Below are positions 26,493 through 36,066 of a DNA stretch of 64,000 nt, one piece after another. Source of the DNA: JAGVSZ01 sp963747775 (GTDB taxonomy: Bacteria > Pseudomonadota > Gammaproteobacteria > Burkholderiales > SG8-39); the NCBI GenBank assembly GCA_963747775.1, contig CAVVGT010000012.1:136409-200408 (forward strand), in the 5' to 3' direction. Position 1 is the stretch's first letter; the number at the start of each line of letters is the position of its first letter. The position numbers were made by a program, and so were the translations under genes. A model generated the notes under the pieces. The model made no database searches. It saw only the letters and a list, made by a program, of their open reading frames with translations, and was not told where the DNA came from.

Positions 26493-27523
26493 GCGCCGGC
26501 CCGCGCATCCTGGTCGTCCGTCGCGACAATATCGGCGATCTCGTCTGCACCACGCCGCTCATCGCGGCGCTGCGCGCAAGGTTTCCCGACGCCTGGATCG
26601 CGGCTCTCGCCAACAGCTATAACGCGCCGGTGCTCGCCGGGCATCCCGACCTCGATGCGGTCTTCGCATACCGGAAGGGTAAACACGTCGACGCTGGCAT
26701 ATTCACGCTCGCCCTTGAGCGGATCGGGCTCGTGCGACGACTTCGCGGAAGGCGGCTCGACAGCGTCGTGCTCGCGACGACCGCGTACCAGCCTCGCACG
26801 CTTCGGCTCGCGCGCTTCCTCGCGCCGGCACACATCGTCGGCTTCGTCGGCGAGCGCGCACCGCGCGCGATCGACCGCCCGGTGTCGCTCGCCGGGGCCG
26901 ACGGTGAGCACGAAGTCGAGCGCGTGTTCCGGCTGGCGCGCGCATTCGGCGTCGAGGGCCCGCCGCCGCCCCTGCGTATCGCGGTCGATGCGGGCGAGGC
27001 CGCGCGCGTCCGGGGGGCGCTCGCAGCCAGCGCGTTCACAGCGGCACCGATCGGCATTCACCTGAGCGCGCGCAAGCCTAGCCAGCGCTGGCCGGCCGAG
27101 CGGTTCATTGCACTGATGCGCGTGTTGCACGAACGCAACGGCACCGCGTTCATGCTGTTCTGGTCACCGGGCCCGGCCGACCATCCGCAGCATCCGGGCG
27201 ACGACGAGAAGGCGAGCGAGGTCATCGAGGCGGTCCGAAGCCTGCCGGTGCTGCCGTGGCCCACGCACGAGCTCGCATCGCTGGTCGCCGGTATCGCCGC
27301 GTGCCGGGCGATGGTCATGAGCGACGGGGGCGCGATGCACGTGGCCGCCGCGCTGGGCAAGCCTATCGTGTGTCTATTCGGGAAATCGGACGCGGTGCGT
27401 TGGCGGCCCTGGGGCGTTCCGCACGAACTGCTTCAGCCGGCGAGCCTCGACGTGGCGGACATCAAAGTCGAAGACGCGCTTACCGCTTGCGTTTCGCTCG
27501 GAGAGTCGTTGCGGGCCGGCTGA
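26489..27523 (+). CDS. GT9 heptosyltransferase-like protein
   Basis: A 344-residue GT9 protein. It begins RILVVRRDNIGDLVCTTPLI, then a central linker. The C-domain has IGIHLSARKPSQRWPAERFIA and MVMSDGGAMHVAAALGKPIVCLFGKS, both GT9 motifs. ATG 26489 overlaps the waaL stop. The C-terminal 90 bases overlap the 3' end of the convergent WbpM-like gene. This is the fifth GT9 in 13 kb, pointing to a heptose-rich or unusual core. Confidence 0.86.
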   Translation: MSAGPRILVVRRDNIGDLVCTTPLIAALRARFPDAWIAALANSYNAPVLAGHPDLDAVFAYRKGKHVDAGIFTLALERIGLVRRLRGRRLDSVVLATTAYQPRTLRLARFLAPAHIVGFVGERAPRAIDRPVSLAGADGEHEVERVFRLARAFGVEGPPPPLRIAVDAGEAARVRGALAASAFTAAPIGIHLSARKPSQRWPAERFIALMRVLHERNGTAFMLFWSPGPADHPQHPGDDEKASEVIEAVRSLPVLPWPTHELASLVAGIAACRAMVMSDGGAMHVAAALGKPIVCLFGKSDAVRWRPWGVPHELLQPASLDVADIKVEDALTACVSLGESLRAG

Positions 27524-29334
27524 TACTCGGGAATGCGCACGGCGAGCCCGGTCCGCACCGCGGCCGCGGCGGGCATTCCGGGTGTCTCGAGCCAGCGCAC
27601 GGTCTCCGCGACCCACGCGACAGCCGGCGGCGCGTCGGCCTTCATGATGCGCAGCTTCGGATGCGGCGTCGGCAGCGTGCTCTCGTCGTCGGCGAGCAGC
27701 TCCTCGTAGAGCTTCTCGCCGGGGCGCAACCCGCTGAATACGATCTTTACGTCGTCCTCCGAGAGGCCCGAGAGCCGAATGAGGTCGCGCGCGAGGTCCA
27801 CGATCTTCACCGGCTCGCCCATGTCGAGCACGAGGATCTCGCCGCCCTGGCCCATCAGCCCGGCCTGCAGCACCAGCTGCGCCGCTTCGGGGATCGACAT
27901 GAAGTAGCGCCGAATTTCTGGATGCGTCACCGTCACCGGCCCACCGGCGGCGATCTGTTTGCGGAACTTGGGGATCACGCTGCCCGTCGACCCGAGCACG
28001 TTCCCGAAGCGCACCATCACGAAGCGAGTGCGCTCGGTCGACAAGGCCTGGCATACGAGCTCCGCGAGGCGCTTGCTCGCGCCCATGACGCTGGTCGGAT
28101 TCACCGCCTTGTCGGTGGAAACGATCACCACCTTTTCGACCCGATGCCGGATGGCGGCGTCGGCGATGCGCCAGGTGCCGAGCGTGTTGTTCTGCACGGC
28201 TTCCCAGGCGTTCTCCTCCTCCATCAGCGGCACGTGCTTGTATGCGGCCGCGTGGAAGATCGCCGACGGCCGATGCTGTGCGAGGACATCGTCGATGCGC
28301 TGCGCGTTCTTGACGTCGCCGATGATGTAGACAAGCTCCGTGTCCCCGCAGCGGGTACCGAGCTCCTGCTCGAGACCATAGAGCGCGAGCTCGCTCGCCT
28401 CCAGCGCCACGAGCTGCTCCGGCGCGAACTTCAGGATCTGCCGGCACAGCTCCGACCCGATCGAACCGCCTGCGCCGGTGACGAGCACGACGCGGTCGTG
28501 CAGCCATGCGTTGAGCCCCGCACTGTCGAGCGTCACCGGATCGCGGCCGAGCAGGTCGTCGAGTTCAACGCCGCGGAGCTGGGAGACGGTGACTTTGCCG
28601 CTTACCAGGTCTTCGTAGCTGGGCACGGTCATCGCGGCGAGGCCGGCTTGAGAGCAGAGCTCGAGCGCGCGTCGGCGGACCCTGTGCGACGCCTTGGGCA
28701 TCGCGATGATCGCGAGCTCGATCTCGCGATCCGCCGCGATCGCGGGCAAGTCCGTGAGCGCGCCCAGGACGGGCACGCCATGGATCTCGCGCCGGAGCTT
28801 CGCCGGGTCGTCATCGAGAAGCCCAACGAAGTTCCATTCGGCGTTACGACCAAGGTTCCCCAATAGGTTTGCCGCCGCGGCCCCCGCGCCGAGCACCACG
28901 ACCCGCCGGCCATCGTCGCTCGCGAGTCGCGAGAGATGCCCCTCCTTCCAGGCGCGGTAGGCGATCCGGCTGCCGCCCATCATCGCCGCGAGCAGGATCG
29001 GATAGAGCAGCAGCACCGAGCGGGGCACCCACGGGATGCGGAACAACAGGATCACCAGGGCGATCGCCATTGCTCCAAGCGCGGCCGCGAGCACGATCCG
29101 GCGCAGGTCGTGGAAGCTCGCGTAACGCCACAACCCCCGATACATCCCTACGGCCAGGAAGAGCGGCGCCTGCAGCGGCACGACCCACGTTAGGGTGCTC
29201 ATCATCGCTGAAGCGAACGGCTGCTCTAGTTCGAAGTTCAGCCGGAACAGATAGGCGAGGCACCAGGCGACCGCGGTCGCCGCCACGTCGTGCGCGAAGG
29301 CGACGGCATTGCGCCAGTTAGCGCGGCGAGGCAT
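27433..29334 (-). CDS. Membrane NDP-sugar 4,6-dehydratase (WbpM/CapD-like)
   Basis: A 633-residue membrane-bound UDP-GlcNAc 4,6-dehydratase-like enzyme. Four N-terminal transmembrane helices (about 1-120) precede a first Rossmann unit (VVVLGAGAAAANLL) and the catalytic SDR domain with VLVTGAGGSIGSELCRQIL. It has the family-specific SVMGASKR in place of the YxxxK lysine motif, and FHAAAYKHVPLMEEN-type sequence. It makes UDP-4-keto-6-deoxy-GlcNAc, precursor of FucNAc or QuiNAc. Last gene of a minus-strand operon; start ATG 29334 overlaps the WbpL-like stop. Its 3' end overlaps an opposing GT9. Confidence 0.9.
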   Translation of the reverse strand: MPRRANWRNAVAFAHDVAATAVAWCLAYLFRLNFELEQPFASAMMSTLTWVVPLQAPLFLAVGMYRGLWRYASFHDLRRIVLAAALGAMAIALVILLFRIPWVPRSVLLLYPILLAAMMGGSRIAYRAWKEGHLSRLASDDGRRVVVLGAGAAAANLLGNLGRNAEWNFVGLLDDDPAKLRREIHGVPVLGALTDLPAIAADREIELAIIAMPKASHRVRRRALELCSQAGLAAMTVPSYEDLVSGKVTVSQLRGVELDDLLGRDPVTLDSAGLNAWLHDRVVLVTGAGGSIGSELCRQILKFAPEQLVALEASELALYGLEQELGTRCGDTELVYIIGDVKNAQRIDDVLAQHRPSAIFHAAAYKHVPLMEEENAWEAVQNNTLGTWRIADAAIRHRVEKVVIVSTDKAVNPTSVMGASKRLAELVCQALSTERTRFVMVRFGNVLGSTGSVIPKFRKQIAAGGPVTVTHPEIRRYFMSIPEAAQLVLQAGLMGQGGEILVLDMGEPVKIVDLARDLIRLSGLSEDDVKIVFSGLRPGEKLYEELLADDESTLPTPHPKLRIMKADAPPAVAWVAETVRWLETPGMPAAAAVRTGLAVRIPEYQPARNDSPSETQAVSASSTLMSATSRLAG

Positions 29335-30298
29335 CGTTTCGGTGCCGAACCCAGACGAGATCAACTGCCGCGGCAAGTGCGACGTAGATCACGACCGCCG
29401 CGCCAAGGACGACCCACTGCACTCCGTGTGGCTGGCCCAGCGACCACAATGCCGCCGCGCCGCAGACGGCCATCAGCGCGTATTCTGCAAGCGCAGTATC
29501 ACGATGACCCCAACCGAGCTGCACCAAACGCTGGTAGTAGTGGGTCTTGTGCGCGTGCCAGAAGCGCTCGCCGCGCAGGACGCGGCGCCCGAGCGTCGCG
29601 CTCGCGTCGGCGATGAACGGGGAGAACACGAGCAGGGGAAACCAGAGCGGCCACAGGCCCTGCTGCCAGCCCGCGAGCCCGAGCGCCGCGGCGAGAAAGC
29701 CGAGCGGGATCGAGCCCGCGTCGCCCATGAAGACGCGCGCCGGGGGGAAATTGAAGACCAGAAACGACGCAGCGGCAGCGGCGATGCTCGCCGAGATCGC
29801 GGCTAGGACCAGATCGCCCCCGATCCATCCGCCGAGTGCATAGGCGGCAAACCCGAACAGCGCCATGCCGCCGGCGAGCCCGTCGGATCCGTCCATGAAG
29901 TTGTAGAGGTTCGTCATCCACACCGTAGCGACCGCGGCGAACGCCTGCCACGCGGGGTGCAGGTCCGGCAACAGCACGAGCACGAGCGCGACCGCCGCCA
30001 CGGCGTGCGCGCCGAACCTCGCGGCTATCGGGAGGTGCCGCCGGTCGTCGAGAAAGGAGACACCGGCGAGGCATGCGGCGAGTACGGCAAGCACGGGAGC
30101 CGCGCGGAGCAAAGCAAGGGCGACCAGCACACCGGCGACGATGCCGATCCCGCCGATCCGGGGCACCGGGATTGCGTGTAGCGATCGCTCGTTCGGACGA
30201 TCGACCGGCAGCAGCTCCGGCCGTCGCAGCAGCGTGAGGATCACGGCCGCGCATGCGAGCGCGGCGGCGACAGGGACGAGAGCGAACGTGTTCGGCAA
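29318..30298 (-). CDS. Undecaprenyl-phosphate sugar-1-phosphate transferase (WbpL/WecA-like)
   Basis: A 326-residue polytopic membrane enzyme of the MraY/WecA superfamily that starts O-antigen units by moving HexNAc-1-P to undecaprenyl phosphate. It has about ten hydrophobic helices, the motif NLYNFMDGSDGLAGG with paired aspartates, FMGDAGSIPLGF, and the cytoplasmic HAHKTHYYQR basic loop. Next to WbpM- and WbpK-like genes it matches WbpL, which uses UDP-FucNAc or UDP-QuiNAc. The start codon appears to be TTG 30298. Confidence 0.9.
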   Translation of the reverse strand: MPNTFALVPVAAALACAAVILTLLRRPELLPVDRPNERSLHAIPVPRIGGIGIVAGVLVALALLRAAPVLAVLAACLAGVSFLDDRRHLPIAARFGAHAVAAVALVLVLLPDLHPAWQAFAAVATVWMTNLYNFMDGSDGLAGGMALFGFAAYALGGWIGGDLVLAAISASIAAAAASFLVFNFPPARVFMGDAGSIPLGFLAAALGLAGWQQGLWPLWFPLLVFSPFIADASATLGRRVLRGERFWHAHKTHYYQRLVQLGWGHRDTALAEYALMAVCGAAALWSLGQPHGVQWVVLGAAVVIYVALAAAVDLVWVRHRNDASPR

Positions 30299-30333
30299 AG
30301 TAGGCGCGAGAGACTGTTATGTCCGGGTGGATT

Positions 30334-31317
30334 CTACCCGGTGCCTCCCTCGCGACCCCGAATGTCGGCGACGCTTCGCGCAAGGCCCTGCTCGAGCGTG
30401 AACGGCGGCGCCCAGTCCAGTTCGGCGCGCATGCGCGACGCATCGACTGCCATGTCGTCGACCAGCCGGCTGAGCTCTTCGCCGCGACCGGCCAGCGCTG
30501 CCGCAGCGCGCAGGACTCCGAGCGAGCAGGGCAGCAATCGCGGGCGACGGCCGAGCGCCGCGGCGATCCCCGAGACCAGCTCGGGCGTCGAGACATCCCG
30601 CAGATCGGCCACGTTGTAAGTCCGGCCCGCCGCAGCGGGATGGTCGAGCGCGCGCACGATCCCATCGACCAGGCTGCCGACGAAAAGGAGGCTACGCCGG
30701 TTGCGAACCGACGCGAGCGGCAGCGGGAGACCGCGCTCGACCAGGCGGACGAGGCGCTCGAAGTTTCCCGTCGCCCCAGGACCGTAGACCAGGGGCGGCC
30801 TCAGGACCACCAGGTCCGTATTCGAACCGGCGAGTACCTCGGCGACGGCGCGCTCGCCCTCGAGCTTGGAGCGCGCATACGGCGTCGTGGGCGCCGGCGG
30901 ACTCGACTCGCCGAAGGGCGCACCCGTGCTCCGATCGCCGTAGACCGTAGTGCTGCTGATCAGGACGAGCCGTCGAACCCCTGCCGCACGCGCTGCGCGG
31001 GCGAGTCCCGCCGCTCCGTCCACGTTCACTTCTCGGAACAGGCCTTCGCCGGTTCGCGCCTCCTCGCCGGTCACGTGCACGCGCGCGGCGAGGTGAACCA
31101 CGGCATCGATCCCCGACACGGCGGCACGCCATTCGGTGGCCGCGCCGATCTCGCCGACGGCCACGGCTTCGACCCCCGGGGCCAGGTCCACGCCCGATGT
31201 CCGCACGGCCGCGCGTACGGCCCGGCCTTCCACACCGAGTCGGCTCACGAGCGCCCGGCCCACGAAGCCGGTTGCGCCGGTGATCAGGATCTTGCGCGGC
31301 CTAGGGTCGCTTGCCAC
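30334..31317 (-). CDS. NAD-dependent sugar epimerase/reductase (WbpK/WbpV-like)
   Basis: A 327-residue extended SDR. The cofactor motif is KILITGATGFVGRALVSRL, the active-site pair is in SSTTVYGD and TPYARSKLEGER, and LRPPLVYGPGATGNF matches the 4-reductases that act after WbpM. It would reduce UDP-4-keto-6-deoxy-GlcNAc to UDP-D-FucNAc or UDP-QuiNAc. The start is GTG 31317, overlapping the end of the GT2 by 17 bases. Genes in the order reductase-WbpL-WbpM reproduce the known Pseudomonas arrangement. Confidence 0.86.
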   Translation of the reverse strand: MASDPRPRKILITGATGFVGRALVSRLGVEGRAVRAAVRTSGVDLAPGVEAVAVGEIGAATEWRAAVSGIDAVVHLAARVHVTGEEARTGEGLFREVNVDGAAGLARAARAAGVRRLVLISSTTVYGDRSTGAPFGESSPPAPTTPYARSKLEGERAVAEVLAGSNTDLVVLRPPLVYGPGATGNFERLVRLVERGLPLPLASVRNRRSLLFVGSLVDGIVRALDHPAAAGRTYNVADLRDVSTPELVSGIAAALGRRPRLLPCSLGVLRAAAALAGRGEELSRLVDDMAVDASRMRAELDWAPPFTLEQGLARSVADIRGREGGTG

Positions 31318-32095
31318 GGGGGCTCTTCCGGCGCATCCGATGGCGCCAGAAAGGGGCCGAGCAAAAGAACCGGAGCATGCTCGCGACATGAAAGCGGAGG
31401 TATCGCAGGCTGCGATGGCTCTCGCGGCGCGCGTCGTGAATCGCTTCCACCGTCGGGCAGTACACCACGCGCTTGCCCGCCAAGGCGAGCCGCGTGCACA
31501 GGTCGACGTCCTCGTAGTAAAGGAAATAGCGCTCGTCGAAACCGCCGATCGCCGCGAACGTTTCGCGCCGGAACAGCATGAACATGCCCGCCACCCAGTC
31601 CGGATGCAGGTCCCCGGCGCCGGCCTCGTAGTCCGGGCGCGACGCGCCGAGCAGCGCCTTGCGCAGGATCGAGACCGGCGTGGGCAGACGGCGCGCACTG
31701 TCCTCGACGCCTCCGGCGGGGCTCCGGATGAGCGGCGCGACGACGCCGACCGCGGGATCGCGCAGCCGCTCGGCCAACGGACCGAACGGGTCGGCGCGCA
31801 GGCGGATGTCGGGGTTGAGCACGCAGAAGAGCTCGTGGCGGGATGCGCGGAACGCCGCATTGTGGTTGGCGCCGAACCCCTTTGGGGCCACGTTACGCAG
31901 CACCCGCACCGGCAATCGGAACCCCGTCGGGTCGAACGGCAGTGATTCGGAGCGATTCAGCGTCAGCACCACTTCGATCGCGCCGGCGCAGTGCGCATCG
32001 AGATCGACGAGAAGCTCGCGCACCAGCGCGCCTTGGCCGTGGCTGACGACCGAAATGGAGATCGTTTCACCAGGGGCGGGAGGCGGGGCGACCAC
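31301..32095 (-). CDS. GT2 glycosyltransferase (rhamnosyltransferase-like)
   Basis: A 264-residue inverting GT-A glycosyltransferase. It starts ISISVVSHGQGALVRELLVDL. The donor-site and metal region is FCVLNPDIRLRADPFGPL, followed by FMLFRRETFAAIGGFDERYF and LYYEDVDLCTRLALAG, the D-x-D and ED motifs of the WbbL-like group. GTG start at 32095, eleven bases after the acyltransferase stop. It probably adds the second sugar of the repeat. Confidence 0.86.
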   Translation of the reverse strand: MVAPPPAPGETISISVVSHGQGALVRELLVDLDAHCAGAIEVVLTLNRSESLPFDPTGFRLPVRVLRNVAPKGFGANHNAAFRASRHELFCVLNPDIRLRADPFGPLAERLRDPAVGVVAPLIRSPAGGVEDSARRLPTPVSILRKALLGASRPDYEAGAGDLHPDWVAGMFMLFRRETFAAIGGFDERYFLYYEDVDLCTRLALAGKRVVYCPTVEAIHDARRESHRSLRYLRFHVASMLRFFCSAPFWRHRMRRKSPRGKRP

Positions 32096-32106
32096 GCGGG
32101 CGGCCT

Positions 32107-33143
32107 CCTACTGCTGCTCGGCGACGACGTAGTGGGAGGTCTTGCGAAGGAAAGGCTTCTCCACCGCATGCCACGACGCGAACGCGAGCGCAACCACGAT
32201 CGCGATCGTGGCGACCAGCCCCGCAGCGGGGTTCTCGCGATAGAGCCCGATGCTCGACGAGCCACTGGATCACCGGGAAGTGCAGGATGTAGATGCCGTA
32301 CGAGAGGTCGCCGTACTTGCCGAAATTGCCCAGATGGCGCATGCCGACGGCAGCGTAAACGACCAGCGCTCCAAACGCCATGGGAAGGACCAGGACCTTC
32401 AGCGGCCACCATGCCTGGCCGACAAGGAGCGCGATCGCCGCGGATGGCAAGATCCACCTCCATCGCGAGGCGAGCGCATTCGCGTAGTAGTAGCACGCCG
32501 CGCCGGCAAGGAAGAATCCGAGCTGCCCCGGGAGCTGACGCTGCAGAACGAGGTAATGGGCACTTCCCGTGCGCCGGTGGAGCCCGTCCATTCCCACGAC
32601 ATACACGGCTGCCAGCAGGTAGAGCGCGAGAAGCGTGCGTCCGCGCCCGAGTCGTGCCTCGAGACGGGCAATCACGGGCACCGCGACATAGAACATCACC
32701 TCGATCTTGAGCGTCCACAGTGCACCATTCACCTCCGAGATCGGATTGTCTCGAAAGACCCCCGGCAGGTTCGGCTCGAGAAAGTTCAGGAACACCAGGT
32801 TTGCTGCGATGTAGCGCACGAGATCGGCGGAAAAGTACTGCGCCACCGGCACGGTCGACGCGAGAACGCCAAGGAGTGCGCAACCCGCCACGACCGCGAA
32901 GTAGGCCGGATAGATGCGCCGTACGCGCTTTTCAAGATAGTCGCCGACGCCGCGCGAGGTTTCCAGGCTCATGAAGACGAGGTACCCGCTCACCACGAAG
33001 AACCCCTGTATTGCAACCTCCGAGGAGAGGAAACGCGCAAAGACGAGGAGCTCGGTCTCCCGCGACAGCGCATGGCTGTGGACGAGGAGAACCGTGAACG
33101 CGAAGACAAACCGCAGGAGGTCGAAGTTGTTCTTGTGACTCAA
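32107..33143 (-). CDS. Acyltransferase family 3 (OafA-like), one frameshift
   Basis: A membrane O-acyltransferase (acyltransferase 3 family, about 345 residues, ten hydrophobic helices) that would acetylate sugar hydroxyls on the nascent polymer. It begins NNFDLLRFVFAFTVLLVHSH with the family histidine, then GFFVVSGYLVFMSLE and WTLKIEVMFYVAVPV. The last helix (from GLYRENPAAGLVATIAIV) is in another frame after a single-base shift near 32257 and ends in EQQ at 32107. TTG start. First gene of the five-gene minus-strand operon. Confidence 0.84.
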
Positions 33144-33271
33144 GGGCGGCGGTTCGATGCCGGGGGCGGGCGCACCGAGGCGCCACCATGCATTTTAGCC
33201 GCCGCCGACCGTGACTGAAGCGGCTTGACGGCTAGAATCCCATCTCCCGCGTCCTGCGCCCGGCTTACGCA

Positions 33272-34712
33272 ATGTCAAACCCAATCTTCCCGGTGATCCT
33301 GTCGGGCGGCTCCGGCACGCGCCTGTGGCCGATGTCGCGGCGCCTGCTCCCAAGCAGTTCCTGCCGCTGCTCTCCGAGCGCTCGATGCTGCAGGACACGC
33401 TGCTGCGCGCTTGCCGGCCTGGCTGGCGCCGTGCGCGCCGATCGTGGTCAGCAACGACGAGCATCGCTTCCTCGTCGCCGAGCAGCTGCGCGAGGTCGGC
33501 ATCGCGCCGAACGCGCAGATCCTGGAGCCGGTCGGCCGCAACACGGCGCCGGCCGTCGCGGCGGCCGCGATGCGCGTCGCGATGACCGATCCCGACGGCG
33601 TGCTGCTGGTATTGCCGGCCGACCATCTGATCCGCGACGTCACGGCGTTTCATGCCGCGGTCGCCGAAGCTGCGCGGATCGCGCAGCGCCGGTTCGCTCG
33701 TCACGTTCGGCATCCGCCCGATCGGAGCCCGAGACCGGCTACGGCTACATCGAGCGCGGCGAGGCGCTGACCGGGACGAACGGCGGCTATCGCGTCGCCC
33801 GGTTCGTCGAGAAGCCCGACCGCGGACACGGCCGCAGCGATTCATGGAATCGGGGAACTATCTCCTGGAACAGCGGCATGTTCCTGTTCCCGGGCGCGCG
33901 TGCTATCTCGACGAACTGGAGCGATTCCGGCCCGACATCCTCGCAGCGACGCAGCGCGCGTGGGACAAGCGCGCGACCGACCTCGATTTCCTGCGGCTCG
34001 ACGCGGAGGCCTTCGCCGCCTGCCCAGCGGACTCGATCGACTACGCGGTCATGGAGCAAACGGACCGCGCGGCGGTGGTCGCCGGTCGACATCGGCTGGA
34101 GCGATGTCGGCTCGTGGACGACGCTGTGGGAGGTCGGCGCGAAGGACGCGCGACGGCAACGTGACCCGCGGCGACGTGCACCTCGTGGACGCGCACGACT
34201 GCTACGTCCGGGCCGAGAGCCGCATGGTATCGGTGCTGGGGCTGAAGAACGCTGATCGTGGTCGAGACCGACGACGCGGTGCTGGTTGCCGACGCGATCC
34301 AAGGCGCAGGCAGGTCAAGGACATCGTCGGCCACCTCGACGACGCCAAGCGCAGCGAGCACGTCTCGCACAGCCGCGTGCACCGCCCGTGGGGCTGCTAC
34401 GAATCGCGTGGACGGCGGCGACCGCTTCCAGGTGAAGCGCATCATGGTGAAGCCCGGCGCGGCGCTGTCGCTGCAGATGCACCACCACCGCGCCGAGCAC
34501 TGGGTCGTCGTCGCGGGAACGGCGCGGGTGACCTGCAACGACGACGTGAGAGCTTCTCGCCGAGAACGAGTCGAGCTACATCCCGATCGGCGCGAAGCAT
34601 CGGCTCGAGAATCCCGGCAAGACTGCCGCTGCACCTGATCGAGGTGCAGTCGGGCGGCTATCTCGGCGAGGACGACATCGTCCGATTCGAGGATCTCTAC
34701 AAGCGCGGCTGA
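33272..34712 (+). CDS. manC: Mannose-1-phosphate guanylyltransferase (ManC/CpsB), many frameshifts
   Basis: Makes GDP-mannose from mannose-1-phosphate and GTP; many homologues also carry a C-terminal mannose-6-phosphate isomerase cupin. The start MSNPIFPVILSGGSGTRLWP has the pyrophosphorylase signature. Further blocks in shifted frames include EPVGRNTAPAVAAAA, VLPADHLI, FVEKPD, DIGWSDVGSW and the cupin part VHRPWGCYES, VKPGAALSLQMHHHRAEHW and HLIEVQSGGYLGEDDIVRFE. At least ten single-base shifts occur within 1.4 kb, yet every motif survives. Expected full length is about 475 residues. It supplies the gmd/rmd pathway at 55 kb. Confidence 0.88.
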
Positions 34713-34865
34713 AGCGCCTCGAGGCGCGATGGGCGTCGTACTTGCTCAAGTTGTTCTGGCGGCGCTGGCCCATGACGCTGTCGCAATTCGTGCGTGAGTA
34801 TCGGTATATCGGTCGATGCTGCGAGCGGCCATCGGAATTCCTCTACTTCCCGTTCTGACTCGACG

Positions 34866-35945
34866 ATGAGGATCGGCTTTCGCGCCTACGCATTTGCGCT
34901 GACAATCGTTGCCCTCGCCGTCGTCGGCACAATACTGACGGTCGCAGTTTTCGTCGGTCCGTCGCCACTCTCGAAGCCGGGCAGTAACGGCGATCTGACC
35001 CGCCTCGGCTGGTACGCCAATACGCTGTATGCGCCGACGCGCCCGCAGCTCGAGTTTCAGCCACCGCGCTTTCGCATCGGAGCGTACGAGCACTATCACG
35101 ATGTCGTGATCCTCGGGGATTCCTTCAGCGAGTCGGAACCCATGGGGTGGCCGAACTACGTTGCCGAACAAGGATGGAGCGTGGTCGTTGTGCCGCCTGC
35201 GAGGACCTCGCGGCGCGACCTCGATGTCGACGCGCTCCTCGGGAGCCCCGTCTACCGAGCACACCCCCCGAAGGTCTTCATCTACCAATCGGTGGAGCGC
35301 GCGCTGAAGCATCGGTTTTCGGTCCCGCCGCCCGACTGTACGGCGCCGATGGGAGGCCGACCGACGATCGCGTGGCCACCGCCGGCCACGCCCGAACGGG
35401 GGGCGACGCGACCCTTCCTGCCGGATTTGAAGGTCGACCTCGACGGCGGCCAAATTGCTTTCGCCCGCGACTTCATCTTGGCGAATCTCAGGAGACCGTT
35501 TAGGCGGCAGAATTCGATCGTCTATCGGGAGACGTTGCGCGCGCCGCGTTTCTCCAGCAGGCGCCCGCAGACGCTCCTCTTCCTTTCCGCGGACCTCGAG
35601 ACAGCGTCTCTAGAGTCGGTCGATCTGGACCGTATCCGCTGCGGACTGATCGATGTCCAGCGGCGTGTCGAAGCCGCCGGCACCACGCGCTTCGTCGCGA
35701 TGATCGCGCCGGACAAGCGCGCCATCTATGCGCCAGACATCGTCGGCGCAGCCGGTCCGGGCAGTGTAGTCCCGAAGCTCGTAGACCCGCGCCTCGCGCT
35801 CGCACGGCTCGATCTCTCGCTGCGGCAAGCGGTCGAGGCGGGTGAACTTGACGTCTATCTGCCGAACGATACCCATTGGGGTGCGGTCGGGCACCGGGTT
35901 GCCGCCGATACGGTCCTCGACCAGCTCCGCGGCGCGCTTCGGTAG
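34866..35945 (+). CDS. AlgX/AlgJ-like SGNH acetyltransferase-type protein
   Basis: A 359-residue protein with an N-terminal hydrophobic anchor (about residues 8-30). It shows the SGNH-like block VVILGDSFSESEP (serine near 85) and, close to the C-terminus, NDTHWGAVGHRVAAD, the D-x-H-W motif of AlgX/AlgJ-type polysaccharide O-acetylation proteins. It is likely periplasmic and able to move acetyl groups to the polymer with one of the nearby membrane acyltransferases. ATG 34866 gives the cleanest membrane anchor; a start 24 codons upstream adds only polar sequence. The frame is intact. Confidence 0.72.
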   Translation: MRIGFRAYAFALTIVALAVVGTILTVAVFVGPSPLSKPGSNGDLTRLGWYANTLYAPTRPQLEFQPPRFRIGAYEHYHDVVILGDSFSESEPMGWPNYVAEQGWSVVVVPPARTSRRDLDVDALLGSPVYRAHPPKVFIYQSVERALKHRFSVPPPDCTAPMGGRPTIAWPPPATPERGATRPFLPDLKVDLDGGQIAFARDFILANLRRPFRRQNSIVYRETLRAPRFSSRRPQTLLFLSADLETASLESVDLDRIRCGLIDVQRRVEAAGTTRFVAMIAPDKRAIYAPDIVGAAGPGSVVPKLVDPRLALARLDLSLRQAVEAGELDVYLPNDTHWGAVGHRVAADTVLDQLRGALR

Positions 35946-36066
35946 CTGAGCCCGCTCGCATCATCGGACCCATCTGTATCGCATAGGCGCAAGTAACGCG
36001 CAGCTATATTCACGTCTGGCTTTTTCCGCGCTTCTCCTTGCCGGCACGACTACGGGGGCCACCTTA

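Noticed and set aside
34714..34727. Perfect 14-base palindrome GCGCCTCGAGGCGC after manC
   Set aside because: No T-run follows and GC-rich palindromes of this size are common here, so not called a terminator.
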